Shown: in pieces, positions 44,448 to 53,154 of the stretch
Position numbering within the stretch: the first letter of the stretch is position 1
How the letters are laid out: the number at the start of each line of letters is the position of its first letter
Assembly (NCBI GenBank): GCA_913055675.1
Contig: CAJXKY010000006.1
Coordinates: 1 to 64,000, forward strand
Source: an uncultured Halanaerobiales bacterium
Lineage (GTDB): Bacteria; Bacillota; Halanaerobiia; Halanaerobiales; M55B127
DNA length: 64,000 bases
Direction of reading: 5' to 3'
Position numbers and translations under genes: made by a program
Notes under the pieces: model-generated
Seen by the model: the letters and a program-made list of their open reading frames with translations, nothing else
Told to the model about the DNA's origin: nothing
Databases searched by the model: none

Positions 44448-45026
44448 TTATATTTTTACTTCTAGATAAAAATATTGTTTTCCTTGCTTTTGATTGATTA
44501 CTTTCATTTCATTTTGTCGGGCTATTTCAATAAACTTATCAATATCCTGTTCATTATCTTCCCAAATTGTACCATAACCCGTTTCAATAGATTTATTCTT
44601 GAACTCAACTTTTAACCTTGCTGCAAATATTTCTTTATCTATCTCTCTCTTTTTAGGAATTTTTAACCCCCAAATTAGTAATTTACCACCTGGTTTTAAT
44701 ACTCTCTTTATTTCTTTAAAGACCTGATTTAAGTCTTCATTATTAATATACATGAATGTAAAAAATGATGTCACAATATCAAACTGCTCATCTAAAAATT
44801 TTAATTGTCTTACATCCATTATTATTTTCAAGGAATCGTTTTTAGGAGCTTCCTTTAGTTCTTCTTCACTTAAATCAATTGCAACTACTTTGTCTCCATA
44901 CAATTGAGATATAATTCCTTCGCCTCCACCACCAATATCAAGTATTCTACCTATATAATCTTTCTCTTTAATAATTATCGTTTGTTGTTCGGTAAAATGG
45001 ATTTTTTCTTCATTAATCTTAGACAT
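44448..45026 (-). CDS. Class I SAM-dependent methyltransferase
   Basis: 192 residues. IGRILDIGGGGEGIIS is SAM motif I (GGGGEG form), VVAIDLSEEELKEA motif II, FDIVTSFFTFMYIN motif post I, then VLKPGGKLLIWGLKI. Methyltransf_11-type. The C-terminal NEMKVINQKQGKQYFYLEVKI is a beta hairpin typical of the fold. Substrate unknown. AGGAG-type site before ATG. Confidence 0.87.
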   Translation of the reverse strand: MSKINEEKIHFTEQQTIIIKEKDYIGRILDIGGGGEGIISQLYGDKVVAIDLSEEELKEAPKNDSLKIIMDVRQLKFLDEQFDIVTSFFTFMYINNEDLNQVFKEIKRVLKPGGKLLIWGLKIPKKREIDKEIFAARLKVEFKNKSIETGYGTIWEDNEQDIDKFIEIARQNEMKVINQKQGKQYFYLEVKI

Positions 45027-45050
45027 TTATATACTCCTCTCTCCTATCTA

Positions 45051-45962
45051 CTAAACTATTTCATATTTAGACTCATTAGCTACTTCTTTCATTTTCTTTT
45101 CTGTTAAGGAAACAATTATTACAGAAATAATTATTAATATACTGCCAACAAAATGGTACCAGGCTAAATACTCATTAAATATGATTATACCGACAGCTAA
45201 ACTTGTTATAGGTTCAAAGGTACTCAATATTGAGGAAGCTGTTGCAGTAATATATTTTAAACCAGTCTGAAATGCTACCATGCCGAAGAGATTACAAACC
45301 AAAGCTACCATTAATGTACTCAATAAACCTTTGTAATTATAATTCATACTTAGATTACCAGTCATCATTGAAATGGTAAATAATATATATGTATTAAAAA
45401 GAGAAAGATAAAAAGTAATCACAAAACCACTAAGATGTTTAATATTGCTATTTGAAACCGATAATATATAGTAAGCATACAAAACACCTGAAATCAAAGC
45501 AAGCCAAAAACCTAACAAACTAATGGCTGAAAGGGAACCAAAACCAATAAGAAAATAGATCCCTGAAATAGATAGTATTAATGCCAATACCTTTTTAGCC
45601 CCGATCTTTTCTTTATATAAAAACACTGAAGCTAACATGACTATCACAGGATAAATATAGTGTAGAGTCATAACTAAACCAGAAGACATGTATAATAAAG
45701 AAATATTGAATGTTAACATCATAAGTGAATACCCAAAAAGGCTAACTTTAAATAACGTAAAATATTGAGCTTTAGTAGCTTTATAATCAATTTTATATAA
45801 TTTAATAAAAATAAAAAGAGCAACAGCAGCAAATAATGAACGAAATAAGCTGAAACTATATGGATTAAAACCATTCGCATAAGAAATTTTGGCAAAAAAA
45901 GGTAGAAATCCAAAGCTTATAGTAGCAAATATTGTTAAAATAATTCCTTTTGTTTTATTCAT
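45051..45962 (-). CDS. EamA/DMT-superfamily transporter
   Basis: 303 residues with ten membrane segments in two EamA repeats: first repeat from GIILTIFATISFGFLPFFAKISY, second from LLGFWLALISGVLYAYYILS. The conserved end of the second repeat TASSILSTFEPITSLAVGIIIFNEYLAWYHFVGSILII is present. The family exports amino acids or other metabolites. Substrate unknown. Followed by a methyltransferase gene 24 bases on. Confidence 0.88.
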   Translation of the reverse strand: MNKTKGIILTIFATISFGFLPFFAKISYANGFNPYSFSLFRSLFAAVALFIFIKLYKIDYKATKAQYFTLFKVSLFGYSLMMLTFNISLLYMSSGLVMTLHYIYPVIVMLASVFLYKEKIGAKKVLALILSISGIYFLIGFGSLSAISLLGFWLALISGVLYAYYILSVSNSNIKHLSGFVITFYLSLFNTYILFTISMMTGNLSMNYNYKGLLSTLMVALVCNLFGMVAFQTGLKYITATASSILSTFEPITSLAVGIIIFNEYLAWYHFVGSILIIISVIIVSLTEKKMKEVANESKYEIV

Positions 45963-46318
45963 AATTTATCATCACCTAGTTTTGTATAAAACTTTAACCT
46001 CTTTTAACTATTTTAAAATAAAGTTTTAATTCTACTTATTGATATAAGATCACCACCAACCAATTTCCATGCCACAAACAATTATATTTATTTCTCTCGC
46101 TTGATGATTATCAATAATTTATTTAATTATATCTAATTTTGTGCTTTTTTGCCATTAATAACTAATATTTTTATTCTTTAAATTTAACTATATACCTTTT
46201 ATAAATTACTAATGATTCTATAATTTGCTATAAAAGCAAAATAATAAAGAGGTTATTTAAAAGGCAAGTCAAAATTCTTTTAAATAACCTCAACTTATTA
46301 TCACTCTTTTTAAAGCAT
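45963..46318. other. Gap between the transporter gene and proC
   Basis: Contains the terminator of the proline operon (46240-46291) and, at its upper end, presumably the promoter of the minus-strand transporter gene. No coding signal seen. Confidence 0.6.
46240..46291 (-). terminator. Terminator of the proBAC operon
   Basis: GAGGTTATTTAAAAG and CTTTTAAATAACCTC form a perfect 15-bp stem (46249-46291). On the minus strand TTTATTATTTT follows. It stands 28 bases beyond the proC stop. Confidence 0.85.
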
Positions 46319-47122
46319 TTAATCTATAGAATTCAGTTCTTTTGATCGAAGTGCTGCCTCCTTTACTGCATCTATCAAAATTCCTCTTACTCCATGTTTT
46401 TCAAGAACTTCTATCCCTCTAATAGATGTACCTCCTGGTGAAGTAACCATATCTTTTAATACTCCAGGATGATTTTCTGTTTCAAGAACCATTTTAGCGG
46501 AACCCAGCATTGTTTGAGCAGTTAGTTTAAGTGCTAGCTCTCTTGAGATGCCTGTTAAAACTCCACCATCAGCTAAGGCTTCAATCATGATATAGATAAA
46601 GGCTGGTCCACTACCACTTAACCCTGTAATGGCATCCATTAAATTTTCTTCTACTTCAACGACTTCCCCTACTCCTTCAAATATTTTATTAACTAATTTT
46701 ATATCTTTTTCAGTAGCATTTCGACCTGGTGCAATTGCTGAAATACCTGATTTAACTAATACTGGAGTATTAGGCATTACTCTAATTGTTCTAACATCAA
46801 GAGGTAATTTTTCTTTCAAATGAGAATTGCTGATACCAGCAGCAATAGAGATAACAAGTTTTCCTTTTACTGCTTCACTTATTTCTTCTAATACATTATC
46901 GATAACTTGTGGTTTTACAGCTAGTAAGACAGCATCGGCTTCCTTAACTCCTTTGATATTATCACTTGTTGTTTTTATACCACCATGTTCCTTATTATTC
47001 TTAGTTTCTTTTGCTTTTGGATCACAACCAATCAAATGATTAGAATCATAAAGTCCTGAATTTAATATTCCTTGCACTAAGGCTGTTCCAATTTTACCTA
47101 ATCCTACAATACATAACTTCAT
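46319..47122 (-). CDS. proC: Pyrroline-5-carboxylate reductase
   Basis: 267 residues from the ATG at 47122 (AGGGAG 10 bases upstream). The longer frame to 47164 would overlap proA and lacks a site. KLCIVGLGKIGTALVQGIL binds NAD(P)H, VLLAVKPQVID and IRVMPNTPVLVKSGISAIAPG follow, and AITGLSGSGPAFIYIMIEALADGGVLTG plus MVTSPGGTSIRGIEVLEKHGVRG are the ProC signatures. It reduces pyrroline-5-carboxylate to proline, the last step. 7-base gap after proA. Confidence 0.95.
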   Translation of the reverse strand: MKLCIVGLGKIGTALVQGILNSGLYDSNHLIGCDPKAKETKNNKEHGGIKTTSDNIKGVKEADAVLLAVKPQVIDNVLEEISEAVKGKLVISIAAGISNSHLKEKLPLDVRTIRVMPNTPVLVKSGISAIAPGRNATEKDIKLVNKIFEGVGEVVEVEENLMDAITGLSGSGPAFIYIMIEALADGGVLTGISRELALKLTAQTMLGSAKMVLETENHPGVLKDMVTSPGGTSIRGIEVLEKHGVRGILIDAVKEAALRSKELNSID

Positions 47123-47129
47123 ATTATCA

Positions 47130-48386
47130 CTACTCCCTTCTTTGTCCTTGACCATATACAACATACTTAGTAGAAGTTAGTTCTTTTAACCCCATCGGTC
47201 CTCTGGCATGCATCTTTTGGGTACTTATCCCAATTTCTGCTCCTAGGCCAAACATATTCCCGTCAGTAAAACGGGTTGAAGCATTTACATAAACTGCCGC
47301 TGCATCCACTTCATTTAAAAACCTCTGGCTATTAGTATAATTTTCTGTTACGATTGCTTCCGAATGTCTGGTCCCATATTTGTTGATATGATTAATTGCT
47401 TCCTCTAAATCATCAACAACTTTAAGTGAGATAATATAATCTAAGTATTCTTTATCCCAGTCACTTTCTTCAGCATCTTTAATGCTGTCATCTATATTGA
47501 CTGCAGTTTTATCACCTCTAATTTCTACTTGGTGCTTAGATAATACTTTAACAATTTTTGGTATAAAATCTTCTGCAATGTTTTCATGGATGAGAAGACT
47601 TTCTGCTGCATTACAGACTGCTGGTCTACTTGTTTTAGCGTTCTCAGTAATTTTTGCTGCCATCTGTAGATCTGCACTTTCGTCTACAAAAATATGACAG
47701 TTGCCTACACCAGTCTGAATGACAGGTATTTTAGACTCATTTACAACCCTATTAATAAGTTCTGCGCCACCCCTTGGAATTAAGAGATCTAAATATTCAT
47801 TTAAAGTTAGTAATTCTTTAACTGCTTTTCGATCAGTAGTTTGAATTAATTGAACTGCTTTGGCTGGTAAACCTGCTTTTTTAATGTTTTCAGAAATAAT
47901 TTCTGCTAACTTTTTATTGGAATTAATGGCACTAGAACCTCCACGTAAGATTACACTATTGCCTGATTTTATGCAAAGAGCCGCTGCATCAACTGTAACA
48001 TTAGGACGCGCTTCATAAATAATACCGATTACACCTAAAGGTACCCTCATTTTACCTATTTGTAGTCCATTCGGCCTTCTATTCATTTCTAAAATGTCAC
48101 CGATAGGATCAGCTAATTCTGCGACTTCTTTTAATCCTTCTGCGATTCCTTTTATTCTGTTTTCATCTAATGATAATCTATCTAAGAATGCTTTAGATAA
48201 ATTTTTATTTTTTGCTTTTTCCATATCTTTTTTATTGGCCTCTAAGATCTCTTCGCTTCTCTCTAATAATCCGGCTGCAATTTTATAAAGAGCACTATTC
48301 TTTTTTTCTGTGGAAATATTAGCCATCTGTCCGGCTGCAATTTTAGACTTTTCAGCCTGTTTAATTATCTCTTCTCTAATACTCAT
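47130..48386 (-). CDS. proA: Gamma-glutamyl phosphate reductase
   Basis: 418 residues from the ATG at 48386 with AAGGAGG 9 bases upstream; upstream in-frame codons lie within proB. Motifs: PLGVIGIIYEARPNVTVDAAALCIKSGN, LRGGSSAINSN, LLIPRGGAELI, VIQTGVGNCHIFVD, and AVCNAAESLLIHE with the catalytic cysteine. FGLGAEIGISTQKMHARGPMGLKELTS closes the family pattern. It forms glutamate semialdehyde in proline synthesis, second gene of the T-box-controlled operon. Confidence 0.95.
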   Translation of the reverse strand: MSIREEIIKQAEKSKIAAGQMANISTEKKNSALYKIAAGLLERSEEILEANKKDMEKAKNKNLSKAFLDRLSLDENRIKGIAEGLKEVAELADPIGDILEMNRRPNGLQIGKMRVPLGVIGIIYEARPNVTVDAAALCIKSGNSVILRGGSSAINSNKKLAEIISENIKKAGLPAKAVQLIQTTDRKAVKELLTLNEYLDLLIPRGGAELINRVVNESKIPVIQTGVGNCHIFVDESADLQMAAKITENAKTSRPAVCNAAESLLIHENIAEDFIPKIVKVLSKHQVEIRGDKTAVNIDDSIKDAEESDWDKEYLDYIISLKVVDDLEEAINHINKYGTRHSEAIVTENYTNSQRFLNEVDAAAVYVNASTRFTDGNMFGLGAEIGISTQKMHARGPMGLKELTSTKYVVYGQGQRRE

Positions 48387-48405
48387 TTTTGAATTCCTCC
48401 TTAAT

Positions 48406-49236
48406 TTAATTAGACTTCTCTCTTCTGCACTTCTTTTCACCGGGAATAAAAGTTGTTCCTATGTTATATTTTTCTCCGTTTTCAATCATTTTAACCATCT
48501 TACTAATTATATTATTTTTATAGGCGGGACCAATTACCATTGGTATCCCTGCCTTATTAATAATTTTGGCTGCCTTTAATTTAGTTTTCATTCCTCCTGT
48601 ACCAACAATACTACCCTTTTTACCTGCTTTAGCCTCTATTTCAGGAGTTATATCTTCTACTTTATTAATCAACTTCAGGTCATCTTCTGACTCGCAGGGA
48701 ATCTTATTGTATAATCCTTCCACATCTGTCAGTAATATTAACAGATCAGCATTAATTAGACTGCTCACTTCCGCTGAAAGTGTATCATTATCACCAAATC
48801 TGATTTCATCAGTAGCTACCGTATCATTTTCATTTATAATCGGTATTATTCCGTTTTCTAAAAGCACTTCAAGTGTATTATATATATTCTCATATCTATT
48901 TTTTTCTTTTAAATCACTCGATGTAAGAAGGACCTGACCTCCAATTTCACCATTTTGTCTTAAAATTTTATTATAAAGTGAAATTAAAAGTCCCTGTCCG
49001 ACCGCTGCCATTCCCTGCTTTTCAGCCATACTGCAGGGTAGTTTCATTTTTAGTTCTCCAATTCCCGCTCCGATTGCACCTGATGTTACCAGTAAAACCT
49101 CTTTATTACTGTTTTTCAACTCTACCAGTTGTTTTAAATAATGTTCAATAGCTTCATAGTTTAATTTGCCATTTTCATGTGTTAGACAGCTCGTTCCAAT
49201 TTTTATTACAATCCGTTTCACATTATTTTCTTGCAA
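48406..49236 (-). CDS. proB: Glutamate 5-kinase (short form without PUA domain)
   Basis: 276 residues from a TTG with GGAGGGAG upstream. KRIVIKIGTSCLT, VLLVTSGAIGAGIGELKM, KQGMAAVGQGLL, QVLLTSSDL, PIINENDTVATDEIRFGDNDTLSAEVSSL, and GTGGMKTKLKAAKI are those of the amino-acid kinase domain. The C-terminal PUA domain (bringing E. coli ProB to 367) is missing; single-domain ProB proteins are known. First gene of proBAC, behind a T-box leader. It catalyses the feedback-regulated first step. Confidence 0.95.
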   Translation of the reverse strand: MQENNVKRIVIKIGTSCLTHENGKLNYEAIEHYLKQLVELKNSNKEVLLVTSGAIGAGIGELKMKLPCSMAEKQGMAAVGQGLLISLYNKILRQNGEIGGQVLLTSSDLKEKNRYENIYNTLEVLLENGIIPIINENDTVATDEIRFGDNDTLSAEVSSLINADLLILLTDVEGLYNKIPCESEDDLKLINKVEDITPEIEAKAGKKGSIVGTGGMKTKLKAAKIINKAGIPMVIGPAYKNNIISKMVKMIENGEKYNIGTTFIPGEKKCRREKSN

Positions 49237-49270
49237 AATACTCCCTCCTCAATACTTATTTTTTAAAAAA

Positions 49271-49562
49271 ACTAAAAAAACCCCGTTCCTTAAATAGGAA
49301 CGAGGTTGCTCTCGCGGTACCATCCTTGTTGACTAATAAATAGTCCACTTGCTTGCAGTTACTAAAGTATTTTAATAATACTTTAATAACCTGTCATGAT
49401 AACGGTTGACTGCCGGCAAAGCTTACTAATTTCAGCTTCCAACTCCCAGGCGGGTTTCATTAAAATAGATATTATCAGGCTTCCACCATCCCCGATTCTC
49501 TTGAAATACCATTTTAATTACTATTCCTGTTCACTGTCAATAATCTTTTTTTAATTTTAGTT
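49271..49562 (-). promoter_or_regulatory. T-box leader (proline) of the proBAC operon
   Basis: Minus-strand order: stem I with GAGAATCGGGGATGGTGGAAGCC, the specifier region ATGAAACCCGCCTGGGAG, further stems, then AAGGATGGTACCGCGAG (T-box, 49312-49328) and a terminator CCTCGTTCC / GGAACGGGG followed by seven T (49274-49305). The specifier reads CCC (Pro), followed by the usual purine. The bulge TGGT would pair with a tRNA 3' end with A as discriminator. Uncharged tRNA-Pro should favour antitermination and turn on proBAC. No tRNA gene is here. Confidence 0.93.
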
Positions 49563-49569
49563 ACTTATA

Positions 49570-49598
49570 ATAATACATAAATGTTATATATATGTCAA
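49570..49598 (-). promoter_or_regulatory. Promoter of proBAC
   Basis: Minus strand: TTGACA (49593-49598), 17-base spacer, TATTAT (49570-49575). A near-consensus vegetative promoter, about 8 bases before the T-box leader. It begins inside the spacer that separates proB from the Cys-rich gene's stop. Confidence 0.85.
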
Positions 49599-49617
49599 GG
49601 TGTTTTTTTATAATGCT

Positions 49618-50139
49618 TTATCCACAGCAGCTGCCTGAAGAAGAACTTACTGGAGGTTCACCTTCCTTAACTAAAACTTTGTTAACTATTCTATAGAAGT
49701 TATCCGAACAACATTCTCCAGTAGGATTTAGTTTTTCGCACATGCAAACTGCTTTTTCCTTATAATGAAGTACAATATCTTTCCAGTCTTTTAAGTCTGA
49801 TTCTCTTACTGCTTTTTTTACCTGTTCATATGTAATATTATTACAGTAACAAGCAATCTTTGGTTCAGAACCTTCCTTAAACCAAATCGTCTTTTTAAGA
49901 TCCTCTAATTTAAATACTGACTTTTTTGTTTCGTCAATATAGACGTTCTCACAGTCAGGATTTAAACAGATATAATAATCATTTTCTAAAATCTGTTTCT
50001 TTAATTCCTTTTTGACCAGTGAATTTAAAACTGCATCCGGAACAGATTTTGCTGTTGATCCACATCTAGGACATTCACTATATTTTACTTCCTTACTTTC
50101 ATTACTACCATTGTCATCACATCCACAACCACAACCCAT
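49618..50139 (-). CDS. CopZ-like Fe-S cluster metallochaperone, cysteine-rich
   Basis: 173 residues with about 17 cysteines. GCGCGC stands at the N-terminus. ECPRCGST and CLNPDCENVY look like a zinc knuckle. ACYCNNITYEQVKKAV and VCMCEKLNPTGECC are the BFD-like 2Fe-2S pattern seen in the N-terminal domain of Archaeoglobus CopZ. The copper-binding HMA domain of CopZ is absent; instead the protein ends SGSCCG. It may bind metal or metalloid and carry a 2Fe-2S cluster. The metal cannot be read. A homocysteine methyltransferase gene lies 36 bases upstream in transcription order. Confidence 0.8.
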   Translation of the reverse strand: MGCGCGCDDNGSNESKEVKYSECPRCGSTAKSVPDAVLNSLVKKELKKQILENDYYICLNPDCENVYIDETKKSVFKLEDLKKTIWFKEGSEPKIACYCNNITYEQVKKAVRESDLKDWKDIVLHYKEKAVCMCEKLNPTGECCSDNFYRIVNKVLVKEGEPPVSSSSGSCCG

Positions 50140-50175
50140 ATTGTTTGCCTCCTTTCAATACTAAAAACTATATTT

Positions 50176-51048
50176 TTAATCTTTACCTATCTCTTTGGAT
50201 AACTCTTTAATATGTTGGGGAGTAGTACCACAACAACCCCCTACTATTTCAGCTCCGGCCTTAATACAAGCCATAATACCTTCCTTAAATACATCTGGTT
50301 CCATATCATAAACAGTTTCTTCTCCTTTTAACTTAGGCTGACCAGCATTAGGTTCAACCATGATTGGTAGATCGGTATTATCTTTGAGTACTTTAACTAT
50401 TTCAGCCATTTCTTTAGGATCAAGTGATCCACAGTTTGTCCCTATAATATCTGCGTCTTCTTTTTGAAGCTTTTGAGCTGCTTCAGCTGCTGAATTACCC
50501 ATTACAGTTCGTCCACCCTTATCAATTGTATTATATGATAAAGATACTATTACTGGCAAATCAGCAACACTTTTACAGGCCTTAAGTGCAGTTACTGCTT
50601 CTCTCAAATCAACCATTGTTTCTATGATGAAGGCATCTACTCCTTCATCAGCAAGAATTCGAGCTTTTTCTTGAAAGATCTCGATAAATTGTTCCTCTTC
50701 ATATTCACCGTAAGGTTTTAATAGCTTTCCAGTGGAACTTATATCTCCCAGGACAAACTGATTTGGGCCAACCACCTCTTTGGCGAGCTTAACTCCAGCT
50801 TTATTGATTAAATCTAAGTCATAATCTTTGCTTTTATCTTTTAAATAGAGCCGATTCATTGAAAAAGTATTTGTTATTATTGCATCACTACCTGCCTTTA
50901 AATAACTCTTGTGAATATCTTTTACTATTTCTCTATTTTCTATATTATTTTTGAAGTTTCCCATCACATCTCTTTTTTTAAGTTCAGTTCCCATAGCTCC
51001 ATCAAGAAGAGTAATTTCATTTTTTTGTACAAATTCTAAAAAGTCCAT
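50176..51048 (-). CDS. Homocysteine S-methyltransferase-family protein
   Basis: 290 residues: ITLLDGAMGTELKKRD, ITNTFSMNRL, FVLGDISSTGKLLKPYG, FIIETMVDLREA, IGTNCGSLDP (first zinc Cys) and IVGGCCGTTPQHIKEL (Cys pair). This is the N-terminal, homocysteine-binding domain of cobalamin methionine synthase (MetH) as a stand-alone protein, as in MmuM/BHMT. The cobalamin domains are not in the window. It transfers a methyl group from an unidentified donor, such as S-methylmethionine, to homocysteine. Confidence 0.88.
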   Translation of the reverse strand: MDFLEFVQKNEITLLDGAMGTELKKRDVMGNFKNNIENREIVKDIHKSYLKAGSDAIITNTFSMNRLYLKDKSKDYDLDLINKAGVKLAKEVVGPNQFVLGDISSTGKLLKPYGEYEEEQFIEIFQEKARILADEGVDAFIIETMVDLREAVTALKACKSVADLPVIVSLSYNTIDKGGRTVMGNSAAEAAQKLQKEDADIIGTNCGSLDPKEMAEIVKVLKDNTDLPIMVEPNAGQPKLKGEETVYDMEPDVFKEGIMACIKAGAEIVGGCCGTTPQHIKELSKEIGKD

Positions 51049-51141
51049 AAAAACTTCACCAACTTCCTTTTATAATTAATATTATTATTTAAAGATTTAG
51101 TTTGTACTCCCCAACTAAAAAGAATCATCGTTTATCACATT

Positions 51142-51900
51142 TTATTCTTTGATTTTAAAATGTCTTTGTAACCAGTCTACTGTTAATTCAATTACAATAT
51201 GATAATCTTCTCTAATTCCATGCCTAGCATCTTCAACTACTTTTAATTGTGAATCTGAAGGTAGAATCTTTAAAGCCTTTTTAGATCTTTTTAATAATTC
51301 CTTTTCTTCTTCTCCCTTATCACCATGGATTATTAAGATAGGAACTTTAATGTCTTTTAATAATTCTTTTTGCTCTATTTCAGAAAAGGCATCCAGAATC
51401 TCTTTACTTATTTTCCTTTCCCCTATTTCTTCACTTTCAAGGGTTAAGTAACCTTTTTCTTCTAATTCTTTCATCTTTTTATTTGAATAAAATTTCTCCC
51501 AACTATAATTCATACTGTCAGTTACTGGTCCACTTAAAACCATAGTTTTAATATCCTCACTATATGCTTTTAGACATACAAGGCCCCCCAAACTATTACC
51601 AAACAGAGCTATCTTTTCAAAGCCTTTTTCTTTTACGTAGTCTATAGCTGATAAAAGGTCATCAATTTCTTTATCCAATTTAATAATATCAGAATCACTT
51701 TCTCCACAGCCGCTAAAATCAAACTTTAACACATTATAGTTTTCCTCCTGCAGTCGATCTGCTAATCTATCAAAACGACCCTGAGAAGATCTATCATTTA
51801 TAAAACCATGTGTCATGATTATTATATTATCTGAATTTGCTTTATAAAAATCTCCAACTAATCGTAATCCTCTACTGTTTTTAAAACTAACTTTTTCCAT
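51142..51900 (-). CDS. Alpha/beta hydrolase
   Basis: 252 residues. IIMTHGFINDRSS, LKFDFSGCGESDSDI, ALFGNSLGGLVCLKAY (GxSxG nucleophile), VPILIIHGDKGEEEKEL (acid) and VVEDARHGIRED (His) are all present. It resembles YqkD/esterase-type serine hydrolases. Cytoplasmic, substrate unknown. GGGG-type site before ATG. Confidence 0.85.
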   Translation of the reverse strand: MEKVSFKNSRGLRLVGDFYKANSDNIIIMTHGFINDRSSQGRFDRLADRLQEENYNVLKFDFSGCGESDSDIIKLDKEIDDLLSAIDYVKEKGFEKIALFGNSLGGLVCLKAYSEDIKTMVLSGPVTDSMNYSWEKFYSNKKMKELEEKGYLTLESEEIGERKISKEILDAFSEIEQKELLKDIKVPILIIHGDKGEEEKELLKRSKKALKILPSDSQLKVVEDARHGIREDYHIVIELTVDWLQRHFKIKE

Positions 51901-51960
51901 AAATATATTACCCCTTATTTATAGTAATTATTAATATATCATCTTAAATTAGATTGATTT

Positions 51961-52773
51961 CTAATTATGAAAACTTATGTTTTTAAAAAGTAAAAAGGTC
52001 ATAATAAAACAGCCGAGCGCGATTGGTGCCCAAAGTATTAATTGAAATACATCCTGAACATCACCATTTATATAGGTAACAATAGAAGCTGAAGATAACG
52101 CAGACATATATACAAAGCCCTTTAAATTCCAGACTACGGCCAGAATATATCCCCAGGATTTCTTTTTGAGTATATTAACTCCTGCAATTAATGCTACCGG
52201 TACAACCATAGAAAGATCTAGTGCTGATATCACATTTGTAGGGTGAGCTACATTAGTTATTATCTCTGGTATTACACCAGTAAAGATATAACTTAAAGAT
52301 AAACCCGTATGAAAAACGCCTAATATTATTCCTACGATAATCATATACCAACCGATCACTTTAACAGGAGTCTCAGGTTTGAACTTTTCTGCAGTTTTTT
52401 TAATATCGATTTTTCGGATCAATAAAAGAAGTGCAAAAATGGATAAAGAAAATATAGCTACATAGATTAAAAACATATTATTAAAGGCAGCCCCAAACAG
52501 ATAAAAGGCATAATTATAGAGTGAATAAAAAAGCATTGCAAATAGTATTAAGATTCCAATAACTGTTTTCTTTTTATAAAATATTAAACCATTCATAAAA
52601 ACAGGTACTGCCAAAACCATGGTGATTATATCATTCCCATACCAGGATGATCTTACCAGAGCATTATCTTGGTAAAGGTTTTCACTAAATATCCCACTCA
52701 ATGAAGCAATTGCCATTAAAATAACTATTATCAGTGAAAGTAGATAAACCATATTAAATTTTTCTTTTTCCAT
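51961..52773 (-). CDS. Unknown polytopic membrane protein
   Basis: 270 residues, about eight membrane segments (first MVYLLSLIIVILMAIASLSGIF). Charged loops are short, e.g. KIDIKKTAEKFKPETPVK in the middle. No motif recognised. Its ATG directly follows the stop of the smaller membrane gene (53142 gene), so both are probably translated together and may interact. Confidence 0.6.
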   Translation of the reverse strand: MEKEKFNMVYLLSLIIVILMAIASLSGIFSENLYQDNALVRSSWYGNDIITMVLAVPVFMNGLIFYKKKTVIGILILFAMLFYSLYNYAFYLFGAAFNNMFLIYVAIFSLSIFALLLLIRKIDIKKTAEKFKPETPVKVIGWYMIIVGIILGVFHTGLSLSYIFTGVIPEIITNVAHPTNVISALDLSMVVPVALIAGVNILKKKSWGYILAVVWNLKGFVYMSALSSASIVTYINGDVQDVFQLILWAPIALGCFIMTFLLFKNISFHN

Positions 52774-53133
52774 TTAGTCCTCTCCTTTGAGCAAAGTAAA
52801 GACACTTATAATCGATAAAACTAACAAAACAAAAAACATAAAAACAAATAACCACTGGCTCAGCTGTGCAAAATAGCCCGAACTATTAATTACAGTATAT
52901 ATTAACATCCCCTGGGCAAGCAAATTCCATTTTATAGCTTTCTTCTTTCTTTTTAATAAAAGAAACCCACTAATTAAAAGCAAAAGGGCTGTCATCACTT
53001 CTGCCGTTATATGAAGAGAAATTTCTAGTGGTATTACATGAAACTCCGCTACATTACCTGTCGCAATGAAAAAAATCCACTGAACTATGATCAGTGTTCC
53101 CACTGCTACCGAGTAATAAGCTGGAAAACTCAT
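52774..53133 (-). CDS. Unknown small membrane protein, four helices
   Basis: 119 residues from the ATG at 53133, 8 bases after AGGAG. Four hydrophobic segments: near 5-25, 38-55, 68-88 and 92-112. No motif recognised. Abuts the larger membrane-protein gene without a gap and lies 12 bases after an MBL-fold hydrolase gene. Confidence 0.6.
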   Translation of the reverse strand: MSFPAYYSVAVGTLIIVQWIFFIATGNVAEFHVIPLEISLHITAEVMTALLLLISGFLLLKRKKKAIKWNLLAQGMLIYTVINSSGYFAQLSQWLFVFMFFVLLVLSIISVFTLLKGED

Positions 53134-53154
53134 CGCCTTCACTCCTTTAAATGT

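Noticed and set aside
51049-51141. S-box or cobalamin riboswitch before the homocysteine methyltransferase
   Set aside because: The gap is 93 bases of AT-rich sequence with none of the conserved boxes or a terminator.
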